From DASYML01 sp036399835 (GTDB lineage Bacteria; Acidobacteriota; Blastocatellia; Pyrinomonadales; Pyrinomonadaceae), in assembly GCA_036399835.1 (NCBI GenBank), contig DASWMI010000156.1, positions 1 to 20,330 of the forward strand: a stretch of 20,330 nucleotides of DNA, read 5' to 3'. Below the pieces are notes generated by a model. That model had not been told where the DNA came from. It made no database searches and saw only the letters and a program-made list of their open reading frames with translations. This document shows positions 1 to 6,282 of the stretch, piece after piece. The position numbers and the translations under genes were made by a program. Within the stretch, counting starts at the first letter, position 1. The number at the start of each line of letters is the position of its first letter.

Positions 1-1117
1 TGAGCCCTTTTTTCGGATCAATCCAGATAATCGAGCCGAAGGCCCCGTTGTGCCCGAAGCTTCCGGCAGAAGTCAGAGGGAAATCGGTCGCCGGATCGCC
101 GCTCAAGCCCCAACCCAGCCCTTGATATGCCGGCCTCTGCGTCATCGCAGATTTGATATTGAGCGTGTGGTTCTCAGTCATTGCTTCGACAGACATTCTG
201 GAAAGAATCCGCTTGCCCTTAAAGACTCCGCCATTGAGCATCATCTGGCAGAGGGCTGCTAAATCCTCAGCAGTTGAATACATCCCGAACTCCGGCCCTG
301 GATATTTAGCGTTCTTACTATAGTCCCTGATCTCTTCCCACTTCTTCAGTTTGCCATCTTGCATCCTGTAGATTGAGGCGACTCGTTCCAACTTTCCGGC
401 AGGGATAAAGAAAAAACTGTCTTTCATACCGAGAGGGTCAAAGATGCGTTCCTTTATGAATTGCTCATAAGCTCTGCCTGAGACCACCTCTATGATGCGT
501 CCCAGGATAGCGAAACCGCTGCTGCTATACCTGAATTGAGTGCCGGGTGTAAACTCCGTTTTCTGCTTTGACAGCAAGGCTACCACATCGGCTAAAGTCC
601 GATTCCGTTTCACTGTGATGTCTTCAATCTCGGCGGGACGAGAGGCGGGTATTCCAGAGGTATGCGTCAGCAAGTGATAAATTGTGATCGGGTCCGGCGC
701 GTCTTGTGTTTGGCCGGTCGTCGTTTTGAATTCCGGGAGGTATTTTTCTACAGGGTCGTTGAGCGCGAGTTTGCCTTCCTCCATTAAAATCATAATCCCG
801 ATTGCGGTGACGGGTTTCGTCACCGACCTGATGTCGAAGATAGTATCTCTCCGCATCGGCTTTTTACTCTCCAGGTCCTGATAACCGACGGCTTCAACGC
901 TCAGCACTTTGCCGCCTCTCGCCACCAGCATCACGGCCCCGGATATTTCTCGCCGCTCGACGAAGGAATTCATCCGGACGGAGATTCTTGCCAATCGTTC
1001 TGCGTCCAGCCCGGCTTTAGATACTTGCTGGCTTCGACCAATCTCTGGCGGCAGTAATAAAATTAGCGTGGCGATTGTCCCCGCATAGAGGCTCTTATAG
1101 AAGAAGATTCTGAGCAC
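1..1117 (-). CDS. Serine beta-lactamase-family hydrolase, secreted, C-terminus cut by window edge
   Basis: The minus-strand frame is open from 1222 to the window start; 372 codons are present and the C-terminus is missing. I chose the GTG at 1115-1117 because it precedes a signal-like segment (VLRIFFYKSLYAGTIATLILLLP in two runs: basic start, then a hydrophobic core to about residue 23). Penicillin-binding-protein/class C signatures follow in order: S98-V-T-K101 (nucleophile motif SxxK), Y197-S-S199 in the YxN position, and H356-N-G358 in the place of KTG, as in the esterase/beta-lactamase class C family (Pfam Beta-lactamase). The enzyme should act outside the cytoplasm as an esterase or peptidase; true beta-lactamase activity is not implied. 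It faces away from the nucleotidyltransferase module, 105 bp downstream of that module's stop. Family call is firm; start and substrate are uncertain. Confidence 0.85.
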   Translation of the reverse strand, partial: MLRIFFYKSLYAGTIATLILLLPPEIGRSQQVSKAGLDAERLARISVRMNSFVERREISGAVMLVARGGKVLSVEAVGYQDLESKKPMRRDTIFDIRSVTKPVTAIGIMILMEEGKLALNDPVEKYLPEFKTTTGQTQDAPDPITIYHLLTHTSGIPASRPAEIEDITVKRNRTLADVVALLSKQKTEFTPGTQFRYSSSGFAILGRIIEVVSGRAYEQFIKERIFDPLGMKDSFFFIPAGKLERVASIYRMQDGKLKKWEEIRDYSKNAKYPGPEFGMYSTAEDLAALCQMMLNGGVFKGKRILSRMSVEAMTENHTLNIKSAMTQRPAYQGLGWGLSGDPATDFPLTSAGSFGHNGAFGSIIWIDPKKGL

Positions 1118-1222
1118 GTTCTGATTTTTCTCCGCGTGAACGGATAACGCCCGAATTGACCTGCGAGCAATTAACTTTGATGATAAAAGACACTCATATT
1201 GCGAGTCCGGTTGAATGAGTTG

Positions 1223-1681
1223 TTAGGCTGCGCCGCTTTGATTCTTTTTGAGCCAGACTATATCGCCTTGATCCTTATCCCGACCTGTAGCCAGCTTGTT
1301 CCTGAGCAAATCTTCTTTCGACAGAATATCTATTTCCAGATCATCAATAGTGATGCTGACTTTGTGCTGCCAACCCTCATCAAATTCAATCCCATCAACG
1401 CCTGTGAGTAAATCAATCCGGCATGGCTCAACGCCAAGCTGAACTACTATGTCGGGAGCAGTAAAATCTTCCTCGGATAAGTCGGAGATTGGCGCACCAA
1501 ATCTCACTAACGCACGCATTATCTTTTGTGCATTCTCGGGACTATTTCTGACCCAAATACCAATATCACCTGTAGCACGAGGGAATCCATGTGCGGCAAG
1601 GGCATAAGCGCCGACAATAATGAAATCAACTTCTTCGCCTTTTAAGCACGATAACATCTCTTTGAAGTCTGGGTTCAGCAT
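1223..1681 (-). CDS. Nucleotidyltransferase-like protein with altered DxD motif
   Basis: A 152-residue protein with the N-terminal signature of the DUF6036/AbiEii-like nucleotidyltransferase superfamily: IIVGAYALAAHGFPRATGDI (about residues 21-40) followed by G41-I-W-V. Family members normally read G-D-[LI]-D-[IL]-W here, the two Asp binding metal. In this protein the second Asp is Gly41 (codon GGT; one base from GAT). A later acidic strand (RIDLLTGVDGIEF, DLEIDILSKEDLLRNKLA) fits the rest of the fold. The ATG at 1681 has an AAGGA ribosome-binding site 8 nt upstream. It lies inside the 3' end of the small upstream gene (56 bp overlap), so the two are very probably translationally coupled. Such genes often sit in toxin-antitoxin or defence settings; the Gly substitution suggests a weakened or lost transferase activity. 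Target unknown. Confidence 0.75.
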   Translation of the reverse strand: MLNPDFKEMLSCLKGEEVDFIIVGAYALAAHGFPRATGDIGIWVRNSPENAQKIMRALVRFGAPISDLSEEDFTAPDIVVQLGVEPCRIDLLTGVDGIEFDEGWQHKVSITIDDLEIDILSKEDLLRNKLATGRDKDQGDIVWLKKNQSGAA

Positions 1682-1820
1682 TCAAGTTTTCCTTAAAGGA
1701 CCAAGCATTAAGAGCGAGCTGCCACATCATGCCAAGCAACTGTTCAGGAGATTTACCCTTCAAATCACCATCGCCATCTGCATTATGTAATGAATTTTTC
1801 CTAACTAAAATATTCCTCAT
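1626..1820 (-). CDS. Small protein partner of the nucleotidyltransferase
   Basis: A 64-residue protein directly upstream of, and overlapping, the nucleotidyltransferase gene. I chose ATG 1820 over a TTG at 1838 because GGGGAG lies 10 nt before it. The core, from about residue 24, reads SPEQLLGMMWQLALNAWSF and then AEPRLQRDVIVLKRR. From memory this matches a recurring small-protein type (SP-x-x-R/L...W-x-L-T/A-x-x-AW...RLQR-x-V) found immediately before nucleotidyltransferases of this class. It has no signal peptide or membrane segment. The basic C-terminus (LKRRRS) could contact nucleic acid or the acidic partner. Whether it is an antitoxin, an inhibitor or a substrate is unknown. A possible promoter lies just upstream. 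Confidence 0.6.
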   Translation of the reverse strand: MRNILVRKNSLHNADGDGDLKGKSPEQLLGMMWQLALNAWSFKENLNAEPRLQRDVIVLKRRRS

Positions 1821-1842
1821 CAGACTATTACTCCCCAACCGT

Positions 1843-1848
1843 ATTTTA
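1843..1848 (-). promoter_or_regulatory. Possible -10 element for the nucleotidyltransferase module
   Basis: On the minus strand TAAAAT lies 22 nt upstream of the ATG at 1820. The hexamer 17 bp further upstream (TGCTTA) is only a weak -35 match. About 35 bp beyond is a perfect palindrome, CTAATG-CT-CATTAG, at 1884-1897, placed where an operator could sit. Confidence 0.3.
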
Positions 1849-1860
1849 CCTCAAAACTTT

Positions 1861-2172
1861 ATGAGTAAGCACACCCGAGAAGCCTAATGCTCATTAGACC
1901 ATCGGCGGCGTTACCGCGCTGCGTAGATGCTGCGACCGCTTTGTGCGTCTTTAATTATATATACCTTCCGCTTCTTCTTACCTGGAAATAGTTTCATCCG
2001 GCCAATCACTGCGGGAATCTCCTTTACCTTCGGACCATCAGCGCGCTCTCTTCGCCGAGAATACATCAAGGCCGGTAGATTTATTCTGTCCGGCTGGTGT
2101 AATTTTAGTGGAGCGAATCATAGTCTCAGATAAGAAATATAGCTGAAGCTCGATGGCCTGCGATAATCCGGC
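1861..2172. other. Intergenic region with one short palindrome
   Basis: No convincing gene is seen. The only structure noted is the perfect 6+6 bp palindrome CTAATG-CT-CATTAG at 1884-1897, possibly an operator for the minus-strand module. A 68-codon open frame at 1927-2133 has no ribosome-binding site or family resemblance. Confidence 0.5.
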
Positions 2173-3669
2173 ATGAATGGGAGGCTGAAGATAAAGAGAA
2201 AACTACCGATGATGGCAGCGGCAGTGCTCCACGTCTGCGTCACCGTAGCTGTTTATCTCGCCAGCAAGAGTGCGTTATTACCAGAACTCTTCCCTGATAG
2301 CTTGAAGTACCAGAGGCAGGCCCTCGTGCTCGCAAAGATTCTGAAGGATTCGGGAGCCGCGGCCTGGCTTTTCGCTCTGCTGCCGCTTCATGTCAAGCTA
2401 TATTCGCTCTGTTTTCTCTTATTCGGCTGGATGGGCGGCCTCTCAATTCTCTCGTTTGAACCGCTCAACGTCCTCTATTATCTAGCCATTCTATATCTTG
2501 TCTATAAGTTAAGCCGCGAGCTGTTTGACCGCTTGGCTGCTTTACTGGCCGCCACGATTGTCGGGCTGTGGCCCTCGTTCCTCATACACACGACGCAGCC
2601 TTTGCGAGACCCACTCTTTATCGGAGTCGCGCTGCTGTTTTTCTTCGTCAACCTGCGCTGGCTGACAAAGGAATATTCTTGGCTTCAGGCTCTGGCGGTC
2701 GTGGCCGTCGGAGCGGTCACGGAAAGCCTGCTCTGGCTGGCGAGAAGCGAGATGTGGGAGTTAATGATCGGAGTCGCTTTCGTCACCTGCGTCCTGCTCA
2801 TCGTCAGGCTGGTCAAGGAAAGAAGCGTTATCCGGGGAAATCTTGTCGGCGCGGTCCTGCTGCTTATCATCAGCGCGGCGATTCAACCGGTCGCCTTGCA
2901 GTTTTACGGTCCGGCCCTCTCCTGGGCTTCATCCTATGGCGTAGCATCGCTGAATAAAGATGATGCTTCGGCGGAAGACAATCGTGTCGTCCTCAAAGCT
3001 CTTCCGAATCCGCGCAGGGGGATTGATGTGAATCTACCGACACGCATCTCCCTGCTCAGAGAAAGGTTCATCCTCTCGTATCCCGAGGCGGGTTCAAATA
3101 TCGATACCGGCGTACAGTTCTCTAGCACACTAGATATTATCCGCTCTTTCCCGACGCCTGCTTCAATCTGGTCGCTGGCTCGCCTCTTGCGCCGTTTGAG
3201 GCCGGACGTCATTCAGGGCTGGATGCCGCACGGCAATCTGGCGGCTCAACTGGCGGGCGTTCTAGTTCCGGCGCGTGTCGCCGTCCTCTGGAATATACGG
3301 CAGTCGCTCTATTCTTTAGACTACGAAAAGCCGCTGACGGCGATGGCGATTAAGCTCGGCGCATGGTTATCCGGGAGGCCCGCCGGAATCATCTATAACT
3401 CCAGAACCGGGGCCGCGCAGCACTCCGCATTCGGTTATCGCAACAAAAGGTCCCTGGTCATCTACAACGGGTTTGACACAGAACTCTTCTCGCCCTCAGA
3501 GGCGTCGCGGCGCACAGGAAACACGCGACCGCGCAGAAACTCATTGAATTTCCAACTCTCGAAGGGCCAATGTATCTCTCGGACGCACTTCTCCGGCTGG
3601 CACTGCGCTGCAAGGCCAGCGTCCTCTTCGTCTCTGTCCGCGCCGAACAGCGCCGCGGCCTCCGCTTAA
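2173..3669 (+). CDS. Chimeric glycosyltransferase frame: membrane GT front joined to GT4 middle, probably non-functional
   Basis: A 498-codon frame made of three unlike parts. Residues 1 to about 322 resemble the front of a multi-membrane-span glycosyltransferase of the GT39/ArnT superfamily: first membrane segment, a PDSLKY acidic loop, then several hydrophobic helices, a charged lumenal stretch and ERFILSYPEAGSNIDTGVQF. Around residue 325 (nt about 3145-3155) the text switches to a soluble GT4 glycosyltransferase middle: LARLLRRLRPDVIQGWMPHG, WNIRQSLYSLDYEK, IIYNSRTGAAQHSAFGY, VIYNGFDTELFSP. The GT4 sugar-nucleotide domain with its E-x7-E motif is absent, as is the GT4 N-terminus. After about nt 3500 the frame turns into Ser/Ala/Arg-rich low-quality sequence, while another frame becomes protein-like. 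Neither enzyme can be complete. Origin may be gene decay by deletion in a polysaccharide locus, or an assembly chimera. The start has no clear ribosome-binding site. Confidence 0.6.
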   Translation: MNGRLKIKRKLPMMAAAVLHVCVTVAVYLASKSALLPELFPDSLKYQRQALVLAKILKDSGAAAWLFALLPLHVKLYSLCFLLFGWMGGLSILSFEPLNVLYYLAILYLVYKLSRELFDRLAALLAATIVGLWPSFLIHTTQPLRDPLFIGVALLFFFVNLRWLTKEYSWLQALAVVAVGAVTESLLWLARSEMWELMIGVAFVTCVLLIVRLVKERSVIRGNLVGAVLLLIISAAIQPVALQFYGPALSWASSYGVASLNKDDASAEDNRVVLKALPNPRRGIDVNLPTRISLLRERFILSYPEAGSNIDTGVQFSSTLDIIRSFPTPASIWSLARLLRRLRPDVIQGWMPHGNLAAQLAGVLVPARVAVLWNIRQSLYSLDYEKPLTAMAIKLGAWLSGRPAGIIYNSRTGAAQHSAFGYRNKRSLVIYNGFDTELFSPSEASRRTGNTRPRRNSLNFQLSKGQCISRTHFSGWHCAARPASSSSLSAPNSAAASA

Positions 3670-3791
3670 CCATCGCCGAGCCGTCAACCTCGCCCGCCGC
3701 GACGGTCGCTACAATCACGAATGATTGCGCCGCGTTCATACAGGCTCACGTCGCGGCTGTCGCCTCGTCAGCCGGCAATGCCCCGCTCTAA
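3513..3791 (+). pseudogene. Remnant of a third protein, frame-shifted against the GT4 fragment
   Basis: From about 3513 the frame of the ATG at 3570 reads like real protein: GKHATAQKLIEFPTLEG, then MYLSDALLRLALRCKASVLF, VSVRAEQRRGLRLTIAEPST, and ends at TAA 3789-3791. No start codon with a ribosome-binding site precedes it, and the preceding GT4 fragment is in a different frame. It therefore looks like the C-terminal piece of another gene brought in at the same rearrangement. The pattern faintly recalls the C-terminal half of a lysophospholipid/lipid A acyltransferase, which would suit a polysaccharide or lipid locus, but I cannot identify it with confidence. Confidence 0.35.
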
Positions 3792-3930
3792 GCTCTCGCT
3801 AAGCTTCGCCTGCCCTTAGAACTTCGCCTTTATCCGATTCGGCGGGGAATAGTGATGTGAAAAGGAAAAAATTTTCGCGTTAATAGATAGAGCAGTTGGT
3901 GATTGAGCGAAGAATTGAGGAGAGATAAAG

Positions 3931-4944
3931 ATGAATGTATCTGTCACGCCAAGCCACATTATGCAACTCGGTTTAGGTTTCTGGGCCTCGAAGACGCTAC
4001 TGAGTGCCGTTGAACTGGGACTGTTCACGGAGCTTGCCGGCGGCGCAATGAGTGCCGAGACGATCAACGCGCGGCTCAATCTACACCCGCGCAGTGTACG
4101 CGATTTCCTTGACGCGCTCGTCTCCTTGCGGATGCTGGAACGCGATGGCGAAGGGCTTTACAGTAACACGCCTGAGACCGAGATGTTTCTTGACCGGGCC
4201 AAACCCTCATACATCGGCGGGATACTTGAAATGGCGAGCAAGCGCCTCTATCCCTACTGGGGGTCTCTGACCGAGGCCCTCAAAACGGGGCGACCGCAGA
4301 ATGAGGCCAAGAGCGGCGGCAACTTCTTTGAGACCCTGTACGCCGACCCCGAGAGGCTGGAAGATTTTCTGAGCGCCATGACCGGCCTCAGTCTCGGCGC
4401 AGCCCGTGCCATCGCACAGAAGTTCCCCTGGACCAATTACCAAACCTTTATTGACATCGGCGGGGCACAGGGCGGCGTTCCGGTCCAGGTCGCCTTGGAG
4501 CACACACACATTTCGGGCGGGATTTTCGACCTTCCGGCAGTCGGCCCGGTCTTCGAGAAGTACGTCGCCCGTCACGGCCTGAGTGATCGGCTGCGCTTCT
4601 ACGCGGGCGACTTCTTCAAAGACCCTCTGCCCTCAGCGGACGTGCTGGTGATGGGACACATCCTGCACGACTGGAATATGGAGGAGAAGCAGATGCTCCT
4701 CAAGAAAGCGTTTGATGCGCTGCCCTCCGGCGGCGCGCTCATCGTCTTTGAGGCGCTGATAGACGACGAGCGGCGCGAGAACACGTTCGGGCTGCTGATG
4801 AGCCTGAACATGCTCATCGAGACACCCGGAGGGTTCGACTATACGGGGGCAGACTGCTCGCATTGGATGCGCGAGGCAGGCTTCAGAGAAACGCGCGTGG
4901 AACATCTGGTCGGGCCGGACTCGATGGTTATCGGATTTAAGTGA
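3931..4944 (+). CDS. SAM-dependent O-methyltransferase, COMT/hydroxyneurosporene type
   Basis: A 337-residue protein of the class in which a winged-helix dimerisation domain precedes a Rossmann methyltransferase domain. Residues about 10-90 form the dimerisation part (GFWASKTLLSAVELGLFTEL, LNLHPRSVRDFLDALVSLRM). The SAM-binding glycine motif is TFIDIGGAQGGVP at 172-184 (Gly-Gly-Ala-Gln-Gly instead of the more usual GGGxG). MGHILHDWNMEEKQ at 241-254 carries the catalytic-base position His246 in the HxxHDW motif. It transfers a methyl group to a hydroxyl of a small molecule; the substrate cannot be read from sequence, and bacterial relatives act on carotenoids, antibiotics and phenolics. GGAGAG lies 8-13 nt before ATG 3931. 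It has no operon partner nearby. Length is normal (330-380). Confidence 0.88.
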   Translation: MNVSVTPSHIMQLGLGFWASKTLLSAVELGLFTELAGGAMSAETINARLNLHPRSVRDFLDALVSLRMLERDGEGLYSNTPETEMFLDRAKPSYIGGILEMASKRLYPYWGSLTEALKTGRPQNEAKSGGNFFETLYADPERLEDFLSAMTGLSLGAARAIAQKFPWTNYQTFIDIGGAQGGVPVQVALEHTHISGGIFDLPAVGPVFEKYVARHGLSDRLRFYAGDFFKDPLPSADVLVMGHILHDWNMEEKQMLLKKAFDALPSGGALIVFEALIDDERRENTFGLLMSLNMLIETPGGFDYTGADCSHWMREAGFRETRVEHLVGPDSMVIGFK

Positions 4945-5022
4945 GATAGCTCCGGCACGTTAAGCGATCCGCGGGTAGATATGCACGTCGGCGAGCAGTT
5001 GCCCGGAATCTATTAGCATGCA

Positions 5023-5054
5023 TAATCAACTCTTGGGTAATCAACGATAATCAA
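5023..5054. repeat. Three direct copies of TAATCAA upstream of the metal permease
   Basis: TAATCAA occurs at 5023-5029, 5038-5044 and 5048-5054, immediately before the NicO/UreH-like gene. Spacing is 15 and 10 bp from copy to copy, so it is not a simple tandem. It could be a set of regulator half-sites or chance in an AT-rich stretch. Confidence 0.3.
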
Positions 5055-5077
5055 GACAGGATGCCAATAGTTTCCAG

Positions 5078-5794
5078 ATGACCGGGCCGATCTCGCTTTC
5101 AACCGCTTCAGTGCTCGCTCTCGGTTTCGTGCTGGGTCTCAAGCATGCGGTCGAGGTTGACCATCTGGCAGCCGTCTCGACTATCGTCAGCGAGCGCCGG
5201 AGCCTGCTCGGTTCACTCTTGGTCGGCGGCCTCTGGGGCGTGGGCCACACCGTTTCGCTGCTCGTCGCGGGAATCCTTGTCATCCTGCTCCACTTCGAGA
5301 TTAGCGAGAGGACGGCGCTCGCGCTCGAATTTATGGTCGGCCTGATGCTCGTCGCTCTGGGCGCAAACGCCCTCAGAAAACTCTGGCGCGGAGGCCATCT
5401 GCATCTTCACGTACACAGGCACGGCGCACGCGCGCACATACACTATGGCGCGTCGGAAACAGACCCGCACGAGCATCACGGTTTTGGTCAAGGCGTGCGG
5501 CCTTTGCTGGTCGGAATGGTCCACGGGCTGGCAGGCAGCGTGGCCCTGATGCTGCTGGCTCTCTCGACCATCTCTCGGCCTCTCATAGGGCTTCTCTATA
5601 TCGTCGTCTTCGGCACGGGTTCAATCGGCGGGATGATGATGATGAGCGCGCTTGTCAGCCTGCCCGTCTACCTGACGGCCAGACGCTTTACCCGCGCGAA
5701 TCTCATGATGCGCGGTCTGGCCGGAATCTTCAGCCTCTGCTTCGGCCTGTTTGTGCTCTACCAGGTTGGCATCGCGGGCAGCCTCTTTCGTTGA
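5078..5794 (+). CDS. NicO/UreH-family membrane transporter with His-rich loop
   Basis: A 238-residue membrane protein with about six hydrophobic segments. The N-terminal helix carries H23-AVEV-D28-H29, the H-x4-D-H signature of nickel/cobalt transporters (NiCoT/NicO and UreH-like proteins). GLWGVGHTVSL (about 51-61) and GMVHGLAGSVAL (about 146-157) match two further conserved His helices. Between helices lies a cytoplasmic-type loop with ten histidines in residues 107-134, typical of metal-binding buffers for Ni2+, Co2+ or Zn2+. The likely role is movement of nickel or cobalt across the inner membrane; direction cannot be told. No urease or hydrogenase gene is in the window. ATG 5078 has no strong ribosome-binding site, so the start is less certain. 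Confidence 0.8.
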   Translation: MTGPISLSTASVLALGFVLGLKHAVEVDHLAAVSTIVSERRSLLGSLLVGGLWGVGHTVSLLVAGILVILLHFEISERTALALEFMVGLMLVALGANALRKLWRGGHLHLHVHRHGARAHIHYGASETDPHEHHGFGQGVRPLLVGMVHGLAGSVALMLLALSTISRPLIGLLYIVVFGTGSIGGMMMMSALVSLPVYLTARRFTRANLMMRGLAGIFSLCFGLFVLYQVGIAGSLFR

Positions 5795-6282
5795 GCGGAG
5801 AGGCCCTAAATTTTATCCGTTTTCCGGCGCGAGGAATTGACTTCTCCGGCGGCTTTTGGTTAAATTTACAACTTCAAGAACGAAGACGCGCTATCGGCGA
5901 TGTTTTGAAGTATCTTGACGGGGTAGGAGGCGGTTGGTCCAAACCAGCGCGTGCCTGCCAAATTTCCAAATTTTTGATAGGAAGCTCCGGAAGACCTTCG
6001 CATGAATCGAACTACGACTCGATTCTGAAACTTGATTAGCACGGACCGGCCCGACCAAAACGGGTGGCTCCGAGGCGAAGGCGCTCCTATCGAATCCGAT
6101 CTTGTAGCAGTTGCCGTTTTACTTAATCGGCAAAAATCGAATCCGGTCAACGCTTTCGTCGCGGGGCTTGCCACCAGCAGGCCGCCGGCGTCGTGAACTA
6201 TTATTCGTCAATCATCTATCGTAAATAGAAGAAGCAATTCGTCTATCGATGATTGAAGAGGAAAGCGGAGACCACACCAGAG
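5795..6282. promoter_or_regulatory. Long thrS leader region with promoter-like site and several hairpins
   Basis: No gene is supported in this 488 bp. A sigma70-like promoter is possible: TTGACT at 5837-5842, 18 bp, TAAATT at 5861-5866. Downstream come perfect hairpins: GAATCGA/TCGATTC at 6004-6025 (8 nt loop); TTGCCG/CGGCAA at 6111-6133 (11 nt loop); and TCAATCATC/GATGATTGA at 6208-6256, ending 26 nt before the thrS ATG. ATCGAATCCG is repeated at 6089-6098 and 6136-6145. A leader of about 400 nt before thrS suggests post-transcriptional control, but no known riboswitch or T-box core is matched well enough to name. Confidence 0.45.
6206..6256. repeat. Heptamer hairpin element 1 (thrS 5' leader)
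   Basis: The left arm is in 7-bp register: CGTCAAT at 6206, CATCTAT at 6213, CGTAAAT at 6220. TCAATCATC at 6208-6216 pairs perfectly with GATGATTGA at 6248-6256. The unit CGTAAAT recurs in the element after 6S RNA at 14439 and 14453. Confidence 0.5.

Noticed and set aside
1927..2133. 68-codon plus-strand frame
   Set aside because: No start signal, no family resemblance, isolated in an intergenic region.
5791..6039. 82-codon plus-strand frame after the permease
   Set aside because: No ribosome-binding site or recognisable protein pattern, and it crosses leader hairpins.
6058..6080. T-box-like string (GGGTGGCTCCGAG) in the thrS leader
   Set aside because: It differs from the conserved AGGGUGGNACCGCG core at several invariant positions, the variable base C would need an unusual tRNA discriminator, and no terminator/antiterminator pair follows.
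6089..6150. Possible tRNA T-arm (TCGAATCC twice)
   Set aside because: No 5-bp T stem, no acceptor stem and no anticodon arm could be placed around either copy.
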